Assembly: GCA_037783545.1 (NCBI GenBank)
Contig: JBBELK010001079.1
Location: 1 to 64,000, forward strand
DNA length: 64,000 nucleotides
DNA from: Henricia sp. BOLD:AAB3569
Taxonomy: Eukaryota; Echinodermata; Asteroidea; Spinulosida; Echinasteridae
Direction of reading: 5' to 3'
Position numbers and translations under genes: made by a program. Under the pieces are notes generated by a model. The model did not search any database. It had not been told where the DNA came from and saw only the letters and a list, made by a program, of their open reading frames with translations. Below are positions 11,166 through 24,404 of the stretch, piece by piece. Positions within the stretch are counted from its first letter, which is position 1. Each line of letters opens with the position of its first letter.

Positions 11166-12233
11166 GTCGTTAACGACAGTCCGAATGACTGAGCATGCGC
11201 ACAACTCAGGAGTACCCCAAAGAGGTGTGTACAGACAGCCACGGTTTGCGTGAGAGCAGTCAGGAAGCCTCAACCCAGTTTTTTCTAAACTTTGAAATTT
11301 CTCTGCCATTTCCCGGCGAAAGTCTGTCAATTTTTTATGACAAGTGCGCAATATAGAGAGTTTAGGGCATGCAAAATTTGAAGTTCGTCGGAACATTTTT
11401 CGACCTCCAAATTTGCCGACGTTTGGACCACACTTTGACCAAATTGCCGAGCCAAACTGCGGTGCGTTAACGACAGTCCGAATGACTGAGCATGCGCACA
11501 ACTCAGGAGTACCCCAAAGAGGTGTGTACAGACAGCCACGGTTTGCGTGAGAGCAGTCAGGAAGCCTCAACCCAGTTTTTTCTAAACTTTGAAATTTCTC
11601 TGCCATTTCCCGGCGAAAGTCTGTCAATTTTTTATGACAAGTGCGCAATATAGAGAGTTTAGGGCATGCAAAATTTGAAGTTCGTCGGAACATTTTTCGA
11701 CCTCCAAATTTGCCGACGTTTGGACCACACTTTGACCAAATTGCCGAGCCAAACTGCGGTGCGTTAACGACAGTCCGAATGACTGAGCATGCGCACAACT
11801 CAGGAGTACCCCAAAGAGGTGTGTACAGACAGCCACGGTTTGCGTGAGAGCAGTCAGGAAGCCTCAACCCAGTTTTTTCTAAACTTTGAAATTTCTCTGG
11901 CATTTCCCGGCGAAAGTCTGTCAATTTTTTATGACAAGTGCGCAATATAGAGAGTTTAGGGCATGCAAAATTTGAAGTTCGTCGGAACATTTTTCGACCT
12001 CCAATTTGCCGACGTTTGGACCACACTTTGACCAAATTGCCGAGCCAAACTGCGGTGCGTTAACGACAGTCCGAATGACTGAGCATGCGCACAACTCAGG
12101 AGTATCCCAAAGAGGTGTGTACAGACAGCCACGGTTTGCGTGAGAGCAGTCAGGAAGCCTCAACCCAGTTTTTTCTAAACTTTGAAATTTCTCTGCCATT
12201 TCCAGGCGAAAGTCTGTCAATTTTTTATGACAA

Positions 12234-12826
12234 GTGCGCAATATAGAGAGTTTAGGGCATGCAAATTTTGAAGTTCGTCGGAACATTTTTCGACCTCCAA
12301 ATTTGCCGACGTTTGGATCACACTTTGACCAAATTGCCGAGCCAAACTGCGGTGCGTTAACGACAGTCCGAATGACTGAGCATGCGCACAACTCAGGAGT
12401 ACCCCAAAGAGGTGTGTACAGACAGCCACGGTTTGCGTGAGAGCAGTCAGGAAGCCTCAACCCAGTTTTTTCTAAACTTTGAAATTTCTCTGCCATTTCC
12501 GGCGAAAGTCTGTCAATTTTTTATGACAAGTGCGCAATATAGAGAGTTTAGGGCATGCAAATTTTGAAGTTCGTCGGAACATTTTTCGACCTCCAAATTT
12601 GCCGACGTTTGGATCACACTTTGACCAAATTGCCGAGCCAAACTGCGGTGCGTTAACGACAGTCCGAATGACTGAGCATGCGCACAACTCAGGAGTACCC
12701 CAAAGAGGTGTGTACAGACAGCCACGGTTTGCGTGAGAGCAGTCAGGAAGCCTCAACCCAGTTTTTTCTAAACTTTGAAATTTCTCTGCCATTTCCCGGC
12801 GAAAGTCTGTCCATTTTTTATGACAA
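12234..12826 (+). repeat. Two adjacent TTTTG/GATCAC-type monomers
   Basis: Both copies carry A-to-T in GCAAATTTTG (for example 12,266) and C-to-T in GTTTGGATCAC (for example 12,318), about 52 bp apart. The pair recurs together in the monomers anchored at 14,016, 41,961 and 46,419. GATCAC occurs alone at 16,394 and 51,173, and TTTTG alone at 7,484, showing that linked variants have been separated by exchange or conversion. Confidence 0.85.
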
Positions 12827-15193
12827 GTGCGCAATATAGAGAGTTTAGGGCATGCAAAATTTGAAGTTCGTCGGAACATTTTTCGACCTCCAAATTTGCC
12901 GACGTTTGGACCACACTTTGACCAAATTGCCGAGCCAAACTGCGGTGCGTTAACGACAGTCCGAATGACTGAGCATGCGCACAACTCAGGAGTACCCCAA
13001 AGAGGTGTGTACAGACAGCCACGGTTTGCGTGAGAGCAGTCAGGAAGCCTCAACCCAGTTTTTTTCTAAACTTTGAAATTTCTCTGCCATTTCCCGGCGA
13101 AAGTCTGTCAATTTTTTATGACAAGTGCGCAATATAGAGAGTTTAGGGCATGCAAAATTTGAAGTTCGTCGGAACATTTTTCGACCTCCAAATTTGCCGA
13201 CGTTTGGACCACACTTTGACCAAATTGCCGAGCCAAACTGCGGTGCGTTAACGACAGTCCGAATGACTGAGCATGCGCACAACTCAGGAGTACCCCAAAG
13301 AGGTGTGTACAGACAGCCACGGTTTGCGTGAGAGCAGTCAGGAAGCCTCAACCCAGTTTTTTCTAAACTTTGAAATTTCTCTGCCATTTCCTGGCGAAAG
13401 TCTGTCAATTTTTTATGACAAGTGCGCAATATAGAGAGTTTAGGGCATGCAAAATTTGAAGTTCGTCGGAACATTTTTCGACCTCCAAATTTGCCGACGT
13501 TTGGACCACACTTTGACCAAATTGCCGAGCCAAACTGCGGTGCGTTAACGACAGTCCGAATGACTGAGCATGCGCACAACTCAGGAGTACCCCAAAGAGG
13601 TGTGTACAGACAGCCACGGTTTGCGTGAGAGCAGTCAGGAAGCCTCAACCCAGTTTTTTCTAAACTTTGAAATTTCTCTGCCATTTCCCGGCGAAAGTCT
13701 GTCAATTTTTTATGACAAGTGCGCAATATAGAGAGTTTAGGGCATGCAAAATTTGAAGTTCGTCGGAACATTTTTCGACCTCCAAATTTGCCGACGTTTG
13801 GACCACACTTTGACCAAATTGCCGAGCCAAACTGCGGTGCGTTAACGACAGTCCGAATGACTGAGCATGCGCACAACTCAGGAGTACCCCAAAGAGGTGT
13901 GTACAGACAGCCACGGTTTGCGTGAGAGCAGTCAGGAAGCCTCAACCCAGTTTTTTCTAAACTTTGAAATTTCTGTGCCATTTCCCGGCGAAAGTCTGTC
14001 AATTTTTTATGACAAGTGCGCAATATAGAGAGTTTAGGGCATGCAAATTTTGAAGTTCGTCGGAACATTTTTCGACCTCCAAATTTGCCGACGTTTGGAT
14101 CACACTTTGACCAAATTGCCGAGCCAAACTGCGGTGCGTTAACGACAGTCCGAATGACTGAGCATGCGCACAACTCAGGAGTACCCCAAAGAGGTGTGTA
14201 CAGACAGCCACGGTTTGCGTGAGAGCAGTCAGGAAGCCTCAACCCAGTTTTTTCTAAACTTTGAAATTTCTCTGCCATTTCCCGGCGAAAGTCTGTCAAT
14301 TTTTTATGACAAGTGCGCAATATAGAGAGTTTAGGGCATGCAAAATTTGAAGTTCGTCGGAACATTTTTCGACCTCCAAATTTGCCGACGTTTGGACCAC
14401 ACTTTGACCAAATTGCCGAGCCAAACTGCGGTGCGTTAACGACAGTCCGAATGACTGAGCATGCGCACAACTCAGGAGTACCCCAAAGAGGTGTGTACAG
14501 ACAGCCACGGTTTGCGTGAGAGCAGTCAGGAAGCCTCAACCCAGTTTTTTTCTAAACTTTGAAATTTCTCTGCCATTTCCCGGCGAAAGTCTGTCAATTT
14601 TTTATGACAAGTGCGCAATATAGAGAGTTTAGGGCATGCAAAATTTGAAGTTCGTCGGAACATTTTTCGACCTCCAAATTTGCCGACGTTTGGACCACAC
14701 TTTGACCAAATTGCCGAGCCAAACTGCGGTGCGTTAACGACAGTCCGAATGACTGAGCATGCGCACAACTCAGGAGTACCCCAAAGAGGTGTGTACAGAC
14801 AGCCACGGTTTGCGTGAGAGCAGTCAGGAAGCCTCAACCCAGTTTTTTCTAAACTTTGAAATTTCTCTGCCATTTCCCGGCGAAAGTCTGTCAATTTTTT
14901 ATGACAAGTGCGCAATATAGAGAGTTTAGGGCGTGCAAAATTTGAAGTTCGTCGGAACATTTTTCGACCTCCAAATTTGCCGACGTTTGGACCACACTTT
15001 GACCAAATTGCCGAGCCAAACTGCGGTGCGTTAACGACAGTCCGAATGACTGAGCATGCGCACAACTCAGGAGTACCCCAAAGAGGTGTGTACAGACAGC
15101 CACGGTTTGCGTGAGAGCAGTCAGGAAGCCTCAACCCAGTTTTTTCTAAACTTTGAAATTTCTCTGCCATTTCCCGGCGAAAGTCTGTCAATT

Positions 15194-16976
15194 GTTTATG
15201 ACAAGTGCGCAATATAGAGAGTTTAGGGCATGCAAAATTTGAAGTTCGTCGGAACATTTTTCGACCTCCAAATTTGCCGACGTTTGGACCACACTTTGAC
15301 CAAATTGCCGAGCCAAACTGCGGTGCGTTAACGACAGTCCGAATGACTGAGCATGCGCACAACTCAGGAGTACCCCAAAGAGGTGTGTACAGACAGCCAC
15401 GGTTTGCGTGAGAGCAGTCAGGAAGCCTCAACCCAGTTTTTTCTAAACTTTGAAATTTCTCTGCCATTTCCCGGCGAAAGTCTGTCAATTGTTTATGACA
15501 AGTGCGCAATATAGAGAGTTTAGGGCATGCAAAATTTGAAGTTCGTCGGAACATTTTTCGACCTCCAAATTTGCCGACGTTTGGACCACACTTTGACCAA
15601 ATTGCCGAGCCAAACTGCGGTGCGTTATCGACAGTCCGAATGACTGAGCATGCGCACAACTCAGGAGTACCCCAAAGAGGTGTGTACAGACAGCCACGGT
15701 TTGCGTGAGAGCAGTCAGGAAGCCTCAACCCAGTTTTTTTCTAAACTTTGAAATTTCTCTGCCATTTCCCGGCGAAAGTCTGTCATTTTTTTATGACAAG
15801 TGCGCAATATAGAGAGTTTAGGGCATGCAAAATTTGAAGTTCGTCGGAACATTTTTCGACCTCCAAATTTGCCGACGTTTGGACCACACTTTGACCAAAT
15901 TGCCGAGCCAAACTGCGGTGCGTTAACGACAGTCCGAATGACTGAGCATGCGCACAACTCAGGAGTACCCCAAAGAGGTGTGTACAGACAGCCACGGTTT
16001 GCGTGAGAGCAGTCAGGAAGCCTCAACCCAGTTTTTTCTAAACTTTGAAATTTCTCTGCCATTTCCTGGCGAAAGTCTGTCAATTTTTTATGACAAGTGC
16101 GCAATATAGAGAGTTTAGGGCATGCAAAATTTGAAGTTCGTCGGAACATTTTTCGACCTCCAAATTTGCCGACGTTTGGACCACACTTTGACCAAATTGC
16201 CGAGCCAAACTGCGGTGCGTTAACGACAGTCCGAATGACTGAGCATGCGCACAACTCAGGAGTACCCCAAAGAGGTGTGTACAGACAGCCACGGTTTGCG
16301 TGAGAGCAGTCAGGAAGCCTCAACCCAGTTTTTTCTAAACTTTGAAATTTCTCTGCCATTTCCCGGCGAAAGTCTGGCAATTTTTTATGACAAGTGCGCA
16401 ATATAGAGAGTTTAGGGCATGCAAAATTTGAAGTTCGTCGGAACATTTTTCGACCTCCAAATTTGCCGACGTTTGGATCACACTTTGACCAAATTGCCGA
16501 GCCAAACTGCGGTGCGTTAACGACAGTCCGAATGACTGAGCATGCGCACAACTCAGGAGTACCCCAAAGAGGTGTGTACAGACAGCCACGGTTTGCGTGA
16601 GAGCAGTCAGGAAGCCTCAACCCAGTTTTTTCTAAACTTTGAAATTTCTCTGCCATTTCCCGGCGAAAGTCTGTCAATTTTTTATGACAAGTGCGCAATA
16701 TAGAGAGTTTAGGGCATGCAAAATTTGAAGTTCGTCGGAACATTTTTCGACCTCCAAATTTGCCGACGTTTGGACCACACTTTGACCAAATTGCCGAGCC
16801 AAACTGCGGTGCGTTAACGACAGTCCGAATGACTGAGCATGCGCACAACTCAGGAGTACCCCAAAGAGGTTTGTACAGACAGCCACGGTTTGCGTGAGAG
16901 CAGTCAGGAAGCCTCAACCCAGTTTTTTCTAAACTTTGAAATTTCTCTGCCATTTCCCGGCGAAAGTCTGTCAATT
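15194..16976 (+). repeat. 6-monomer higher-order unit, 1,783 bp (first copy)
   Basis: Marker variants recur 1,783 bp downstream: T-to-G in the second T run (15,194 to 16,977; 15,491 to 17,274), A-to-T making GTTATCGAC (15,628 to 17,411), and a 7-T version of the first T run (near 15,733 to near 17,517). Only the part with markers can be shown to be shared. The next monomers (17,584 onward) have different variants, so the second copy is partial. Confidence 0.8.
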
Positions 16977-17524
16977 GTTTATGACAAGTGCGCAATATAG
17001 AGAGTTTAGGGCATGCAAAATTTGAAGTTCGTCGGAACATTTTTCGACCTCCAAATTTGCCGACGTTTGGACCACACTTTGACCAAATTGCCGAGCCAAA
17101 CTGCGGTGCGTTAACGACAGTCCGAATGACTGAGCATGCGCACAACTCAGGAGTACCCCAAAGAGGTGTGTACAGACAGCCACGGTTTGCGTGAGAGCAG
17201 TCAGGAAGCCTCAACCCAGTTTTTTCTAAACTTTGAAATTTCTCTGCCATTTCCCGGCGAAAGTCTGTCAATTGTTTATGACAAGTGCGCAATATAGAGA
17301 GTTTAGGGCATGCAAAATTTGAAGTTCGTCGGAACATTTTTCGACCTCCAAATTTGCCGACGTTTGGACCACACTTTGACCAAATTGCCGAGCCAAACTG
17401 CGGTGCGTTATCGACAGTCCGAATGACTGAGCATGCGCACAACTCAGGAGTACCCCAAAGAGGTGTGTACAGACAGCCACGGTTTGCGTGAGAGCAGTCA
17501 GGAAGCCTCAACCCAGTTTTTTTC
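16977..17524 (+). repeat. Partial second copy of the 1,783-bp 6-mer
   Basis: Holds the two ATTGTTTA monomers (16,977 and 17,274), GTTATCGAC (17,411) and the 7-T run, in the same order and spacing as at 15.2-15.7 kb. The next monomer has TTTTGTATG and GCTGTGCG instead of the expected TCATTTTTTTATG, so the match ends near 17.57 kb. Confidence 0.78.
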
Positions 17525-18460
17525 TAAACTTTGAAATTTCTCTGCCATTTCCCGGCGAAAGTCTGTCAATTTTTGTATGACAAGTGCGCAATATAGAGAG
17601 TTTAGGGCATGCAAAATTTGAAGTTCGTCGGAACATTTTTCGACCTCCAAATTTGCCGACGTTTGGACCACACTTTGACCAAATTGCCGAGCCAAACTGC
17701 TGTGCGTTAACGACAGTCCGAATGACTGAGCATGCGCACAACTCAGGAGTACCCCAAAGAGGTGTGTACAGACAGCCACGGTTTGCGTGAGAGCAGTCAG
17801 GAAGCCTCAACCCAGTTTTTTCTAAACTTTGAAATTTATCTGCCATTTCCCGGCGAAAGTCTGTCAATTTTTTATGACAAGTGCGCAATATAGAGAGTTT
17901 AGGGCATGCAAAATTTGAAGTTCGTCGGAACATTTTTCGACCTCCAAATTTGCCGACGTTTGGACCACACTTTGACCAAATTGCCGAGCCAAACTGCGGT
18001 GCGTTAACGACAGTCCGAATGACTGAGCATGCGCACAACTCAGGAGTACCCCAAAGAGGTGTGTACAGACAGCCACGGTTTGCGTGAGAGCAGTCAGGAA
18101 GCCTCAACCCAGTTTTTTCTAAACTTTGAAATTTCTCTGCCATTTCCCGGCGAAAGTCTGTCAATTTTTGTATGACAAGTGCGCAATATAGAGAGTTTAG
18201 GGCATGCAAAATTTGAAGTTCGTCGGAACATTTTTCGACCTCCAAATTTGCCGACGTTTGGACCACACTTTGACCAAATTGCCGAGCCAAACTGCGGTGC
18301 GTTAACGACAGTCCGAATGACTGAGCATGCGCACAACTCAGGAGTACCCCAAAGAGGTGTGTACAGACAGCCACGGTTTGCGTGAGAGCAGTCAGGAAGC
18401 CTCAACCCAGTTTTTTCTAAACTTTGAAATTTCTCTGCCATTTCCCGGCGAAAGTCTGTC

Positions 18461-21180
18461 AATTTTTTTATGACAAGTGCGCAATATAGAGAGTTTAGGG
18501 CATGCAAAATTTGAAGTTCGTCGGAACATTTTTCGACCTCCAAATTTGCCGACGTTTGGACCACACTTTGACCAAATTGCCGAGCCAAACTGCGGTGCGT
18601 TAACGACAGTCCGAATGACTGAGCATGCGCACAACTCAGGAGTACCCCAAAGAGGTGTGTACAGACAGCCACGGTTTGCGTGAGAGCAGTCAGGAAGCCT
18701 CAACCCAGTTTTTTTCTAAACTTTGAAATTTCTCTGCCATTTCCCGGCGAAAGTCTGTCAATTTTTTATGACAAGTGCGCAATATAGAGAGTTTAGGGCA
18801 TGCACAATTTGAAGTTCGTCGGAACATTTTTCGACCTCCAAATTTGCCGACGTTTGGACCACACTTTGACCAAATTGCCGAGCCAAACTGCGGTGCGTTA
18901 ACGACAGTCCGAATGACTGAGCATGCGCACAACTCAGGAGTACCCCAAAGAGGTGTGTACAGACAGCCACGGTTTGCGTGAGAGCAGTCAGGAAGCCTCA
19001 ACCCAGTTTTTTCTAAACTTTGAAATTTCTCTGCCATTTCCCGGCGAAAGTCTGTCAATTTTTTATGACAAGTGCGCAATATAGAGAGTTTAGGGCATGC
19101 AAAATTTGAAGTTCGTCGGAACATTTTTCGACCTCCAAATTTGCCGACGTTTGGACCACACTTTGACCAAATTGCCGAGCCAAACTGCGGTGCGTTAACG
19201 ACAGTCCGAATGACTGAGCATGCGCACAACTCAGGAGTACCCCAAAGAGGTGTGTACAGACAGCCACGGTTTGCGTGAGAGCAGTCAGGAAGCCTCAACC
19301 CAGTTTTTTCTAAACTTTGAAATTTCTCTGCCATTTCCCGGCGAAAGTCTGTCAATTTTTTATGACAAGTGCGCAATATAGAGAGTTTAGGGCATGCAAA
19401 ATTTGAAGTTCGTCGGAACATTTTTCGACCTCCAAATTTGCCGACGTTTGGACCACACTTTGACCAAATTGCCGAGCCAAACTGCGGTGCGTTAACGACA
19501 GTCCGAATGACTGAGCATGCGCACAACTCAGGAGTACCCCAAAGAGGTGTGTACAGACAGCCACGGTTTGCGTGAGAGCAGTCAGGAAGCCTCAACCCAG
19601 TTTTTTCTAAACTTTGAAATTTCTCTGCCATTTCCCGGCGAAAGTCTGTCAATTTTTTATGACAAGTGCGCAATATAGAGAGTTTAGGGCATGCAAAATT
19701 TGAAGTTCGTCGGAACATTTTTCGACCTCCAAATTTGCCGACGTTTGGACCACACTTTGACCAAATTGCCGAGCCAAACTGCGGTGCGTTAACGACAGTC
19801 CGAATGACTGAGCATGCGCACAACTCAGGAGTACCCCAAAGAGGTGTGTACAGACAGCCACGGTTTGCGTGAGAGCAGTCAGGAAGCCTCAACCCAGTTT
19901 TTTCTAAACTTTGAAATTTCTCTGCCATTTCCCGGCGAAAGTCTGTCAATTTTTTATGACAAGTGCGCAATATAGAGAGTTTAGGGCATGCAAAATTTGA
20001 AGTTCGTCGGAACATTTTTCGACCTCCAAATTTGCCGACGTTTGGACCACACTTTGACCAAATTGCCGAGCCAAACTGCGGTGCGTTAACGACAGTCCGA
20101 ATGACTGAGCATGCGCACAACTCAGGAGTACCCCAAAGAGGTGTGTACAGACAGCCACGGTTTGCGTGAGAGCAGTCAGGAAGCCTCAACCCAGTTTTTT
20201 CTAAACTTTGAAATTTCTCTGCCATTTCCCGGCGAAAGTCTGTCAATTTTTTATGACAAGTGCGCAATATAGAGAGTTTAGGGCATGCAAAATTTGAAGT
20301 TCGTCGGAACATTTTTCGACCTCCAAATTTGCCGACGTTTGGACCACACTTTGACCAAATTGCCGAGCCAAACTGCGGTGCGTTAACGACAGTCCGAATG
20401 ACTGAGCATGCGCACAACTCAGGAGTACCCCAAAGAGGTGTGTACAGACAGCCACGGTTTGCGTGAGAGCAGTCAGGAAGCCTCAACCCAGTTTTTTCTA
20501 AACTTTGAAATTTCTCTGCCATTTCCCGGCGAAAGTCTGTCAATTTTTTATGACAAGTGCGCAATATAGAGAGTTTAGGGCATGCAAAATTTGAAGTTCG
20601 TCGGAACATTTTTCGACCTCCAAATTTGCCGACGTTTGGACCACACTTTGACCAAATTGCCGAGCCAAACTGCGGTGCGTTAACGACAGTCCGAATGACT
20701 GAGCATGCGCACAACTCAGGAGTACCCCAAAGAGGTGTGTACAGACAGCCACGGTTTGCGTGAGAGCAGTCAGGAAGCCTCAACCCAGTTTTTTCTAAAC
20801 TTTGAAATTTCTCTGCCATTTCCCGGCGAAAGTCTGTCAATTGTTTATGACAAGTGCGCAATATAGAGAGTTTAGGGCATGCAAAATTTGAAGTTCGTCG
20901 GAACATTTTTCGACCTCCAAATTTGCCGACGTTTGGACTACACTTTGACCAAATTGCCGAGCCAAACTGCGGTGCGTTATCGACAGTCCGAATGACTGAG
21001 CATGCGCACAACTCAGGAGTACCCCAAAGAGGTGTGTACAGACAGCCACGGTTTGCGTGAGAGCAGTCAGGAAGCCTCAACCCAGTTTTTTTCTAAACTT
21101 TGAAATTTCTCTGCCATTTCCCGGCGAAAGTCTGTCAATTTCTTATGACAAGTGCGCAATATAGAGAGTTTACGGCATGC
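18461..21180 (+). repeat. 20-monomer (5,944-bp offset) higher-order unit, copy 1
   Basis: Shares with the segment 5,944 bp downstream: a long T run near 18,465, a 7-T run near 18,709, a stretch of about seven consensus monomers, T-to-G at 20,843, GTTATCGAC at 20,980, another 7-T run at 21,086-21,092 and TTTCTTATG at 21,142. Private to this copy are GCACAATTT near 18,804, GGACTACAC at 20,939 and TTTACGGC at 21,173. The private changes imply later divergence or conversion. Confidence 0.82.
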
Positions 21181-22623
21181 AAAATTTGAAGTTCGTCGGA
21201 ACATTTTTCGACCTCCAAATTTGCCGACGTTTGGACCACACTTTGACCAAATTGCCGAGCCAAACTGCGGTGCGTTAACGACAGTCCGAATGACTGAGCA
21301 TGCGCACAACTCAGGAGTACCCCAAAGAGGTGTGTACAGACAGCCACGGTTTGCGTGAGAGCAGTCAGGAAGCCTCAACCCAGTTTTTTCTAAACTTTGA
21401 AATTTCTCTGCCATTTCGAGGCGAAAGTCTGTCAATTTTGTATGACAAGTGCGCAATATAGAGAGTTTAGGGCATGCAAAATTTGAAGTTCGTCGGAACA
21501 TTTTTCGACCTCCAAATTTGCCGACGTTTGGACCACACTTTGACCAAATTGCCGAGCCAAACTGCGGTGCGTTAACGACAGTCCGAATGACTGAGCATGC
21601 GCACAACTCAGGAGTACCCCAAAGAGGTGTGTACAGACAGCCACGGTTTGCGTGAGAGCAGTCAGGAAGCCTCAACCCAGTTTTTTCTAAACTTTGAAAT
21701 TTCTCTGCCATTTCCCGGCGAAAGTCTGTCAATTTTTTATGACAAGTGCGCAATATAGAGAGTTTAGGGCATGCAAAATTTGAAGTTCGTCGGAACATTT
21801 TTCGACCTCCAAATTTGCCGACGTTTGGACCACACTTTGACCAAATTGCCGAGCCAAACTGCGGTACGTTAACGACAGTCCGAATGACTGAGCATGCGCA
21901 CAACTCAGGAGTACCCCAAAGAGGTGTGTACAGACAGCCACGGTTTGCGTGAGAGCAGTCAGGAAGCCTCAACCCAGTTTTTTCTAAACTTTGAAATTTC
22001 TCTGCCATTTCCTGGCGAAAGTCTGTCCATTTTTTATGACAAGTGCGCAATATAGAGAGTTTAGGGCATGCAAAATTTGAAGTTCGTCGGAACATTTTTC
22101 GACCTCCAAATTTGCCGACGTTTGGACCACACTTTGACCAAATTGCCGAGCCAAACTGCGGTGCGTTAACGACAGTCCGAATGACTGAGCATGCGCACAA
22201 CTCAGGAGTACCCCAAAGAGGTGTGTACAGACAGCCACGGTTTGCGTGAGAGCAGTCAGGAAGCCTCAACCCAGTTTTTTCTAAACTTTGAAATTTCTCT
22301 GCCATTTCCCGGCGAAAGTCTGTCAATTTTTTATGACAAGTGCGCAATATAGAGAGTTTAGGGCATGCAAAATTTGAAGTTCGTCGGAACATTTTTCGAC
22401 CTCCAAATTTGCCGACGTTTGGACCACACTTTGACCAAATTGCCGAGCCAAACTGCGGTGCGTTAACGACAGTCCGAATGACTGAGCATGCGCACAACTC
22501 AGGAGTACCCCAAAGAGGTGTGTACAGACAGCCACGGTTTGCGTGAGAGCAGTCAGGAAGCCTCAACCCAGTTTTTTCTAAACTTTGAAATTTCTCTGCC
22601 ATTTCCCGGCGAAAGTCTGTCAA
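20841..22623 (+). repeat. Tandem 1,783-bp 6-mer, copy 1
   Basis: At least eleven marker variants reappear exactly 1,783 bp downstream: 20,843 (T to G), 20,939 (GGACTAC), 20,980 (TTATCG), the 7-T run at 21,086-21,092, 21,142 (TTTCTTATG), 21,173 (TTTACGGC), 21,418-21,419 (TTTCGAGGCG), 21,440 (TTTTGTATG), 21,866 (GGTACGTT), 22,013 (CCTGG) and 22,028 (GTCCAT). This is the clearest higher-order duplication in the window. Confidence 0.93.
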
Positions 22624-24380
22624 TTGTTTATGACAAGTGCGCAATATAGAGAGTTTAGGGCATGCAAAATTTGAAGTTCGTCGGAACATTTTTCGACCTC
22701 CAAATTTGCCGACGTTTGGACTACACTTTGACCAAATTGCCGAGCCAAACTGCGGTGCGTTATCGACAGTCCGAATGACTGAGCATGCGCACAACTCAGG
22801 AGTACCCCAAAGAGGTGTGTACAGACAGCCACGGTTTGCGTGAGAGCAGTCAGGAAGCCTCAACCCAGTTTTTTTCTAAACTTTGAAATTTCTCTGCCAT
22901 TTCCCGGCGAAAGTCTGTCAATTTCTTATGACAAGTGCGCAATATAGAGAGTTTACGGCATGCAAAATTTGAAGTTCGTCGGAACATTTTTCGACCTCCA
23001 AATTTGCCGACGTTTGGACCACACTTTGACCAAATTGCCGAGCCAAACTGCGGTGCGTTAACGACAGTCCGAATGACTGAGCATGCGCACAACTCAGGAG
23101 TACCCCAAAGAGGTGTGTACAGACAGCCACGGTTTGCGTGAGAGCAGTCAGGAAGCCTCAACCCAGTTTTTTCTAAACTTTGAAATTTCTCTGCCATTTC
23201 GAGGCGAAAGTCTGTCAATTTTGTATGACAAGTGCGCAATATAGAGAGTTTAGGGCATGCAAAATTTGAAGTTCGTCGGAACATTTTTCGACCTCCAAAT
23301 TTGCCGACGTTTGGACCACACTTTGACCAAATTGCCGAGCCAAACTGCGGTGCGTTAACGACAGTCCGAATGACTGAGCATGCGCACAACTCAGGAGTAC
23401 CCCAAAGAGGTGTGTACAGACAGCCACGGTTTGCGTGAGAGCAGTCAGGAAGCCTCAACCCAGTTTTTTCTAAACTTTGAAATTTCTCTGCCATTTCCCG
23501 GCGAAAGTCTGTCAATTTTTTATGACAAGTGCGCAATATAGAGAGTTTAGGGCATGCAAAATTTGAAGTTCGTCGGAACATTTTTCGACCTCCAAATTTG
23601 CCGACGTTTGGACCACACTTTGACCAAATTGCCGAGCCAAACTGCGGTACGTTAACGACAGTCCGAATGACTGAGCATGCGCACAACTCAGGAGTACCCC
23701 AAAGAGGTGTGTACAGACAGCCACGGTTTGCGTGAGAGCAGTCAGGAAGCCTCAACCCAGTTTTTTCTAAACTTTGAAATTTCTCTGCCATTTCCTGGCG
23801 AAAGTCTGTCCATTTTTTATGACAAGTGCGCAATATAGAGAGTTTAGGGCATGCAAAATTTGAAGTTCGTCGGAACATTTTTCGACCTCCAAATTTGCCG
23901 ACGTTTGGACCACACTTTGACCAAATTGCCGAGCCAAACTGCGGTGCGTTAACGACAGTCCGAATGACTGAGCATGCGCACAACTCAGGAGTACCCCAAA
24001 GAGGTGTGTACAGACAGCCACGGTTTGCGTGAGAGCAGTCAGGAAGCCTCAACCCAGTTTTTTCTAAACTTTGAAATTTCTCTGCCATTTCCCGGCGAAA
24101 GTCTGTCAATTTTTTATGACAAGTGCGCAATATAGAGAGTTTAGGGCATGCAAAATTTGAAGTTCGTCGGAACATTTTTCGACCTCCAAATTTGCCGACG
24201 TTTGGACCACACTTTGACCAAATTGCCGAGCCAAACTGCGGTGCGTTAACGACAGTCCGAATGACTGAGCATGCGCACAACTCAGGAGTACCCCAAAGAG
24301 GTGTGTACAGACAGCCACGGTTTGCGTGAGAGCAGTCAGGAAGCCTCAACCCAGTTTTTTCTAAACTTTGAAATTTCTCT
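22624..24380 (+). repeat. Tandem 1,783-bp 6-mer, copy 2
   Basis: Directly adjoins copy 1 and repeats its markers at 22,626, 22,722, 22,763, 22,869-22,875, 22,925, 22,956, 23,201-23,202, 23,223, 23,649, 23,796 and 23,811. The match ends near 24,385, where this copy reads CCATTTTCCGG and then a plain long T run instead of the ATTGTTTA that would open a third copy. No difference between the two copies was noticed. Confidence 0.93.
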
Positions 24381-24404
24381 GCCATTTTCCGGCGAAAGTC
24401 TGTC

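Noticed and set aside
8369-11242. A 957-codon minus-strand reading frame, and similar frames of 786-1,010 codons, as large repetitive protein genes
   Set aside because: They are the stop-free frame of a 297-bp satellite read through successive copies. Starts and ends are set by random indels, no domain is recognisable, and frame-breaking changes are propagated with the repeats.
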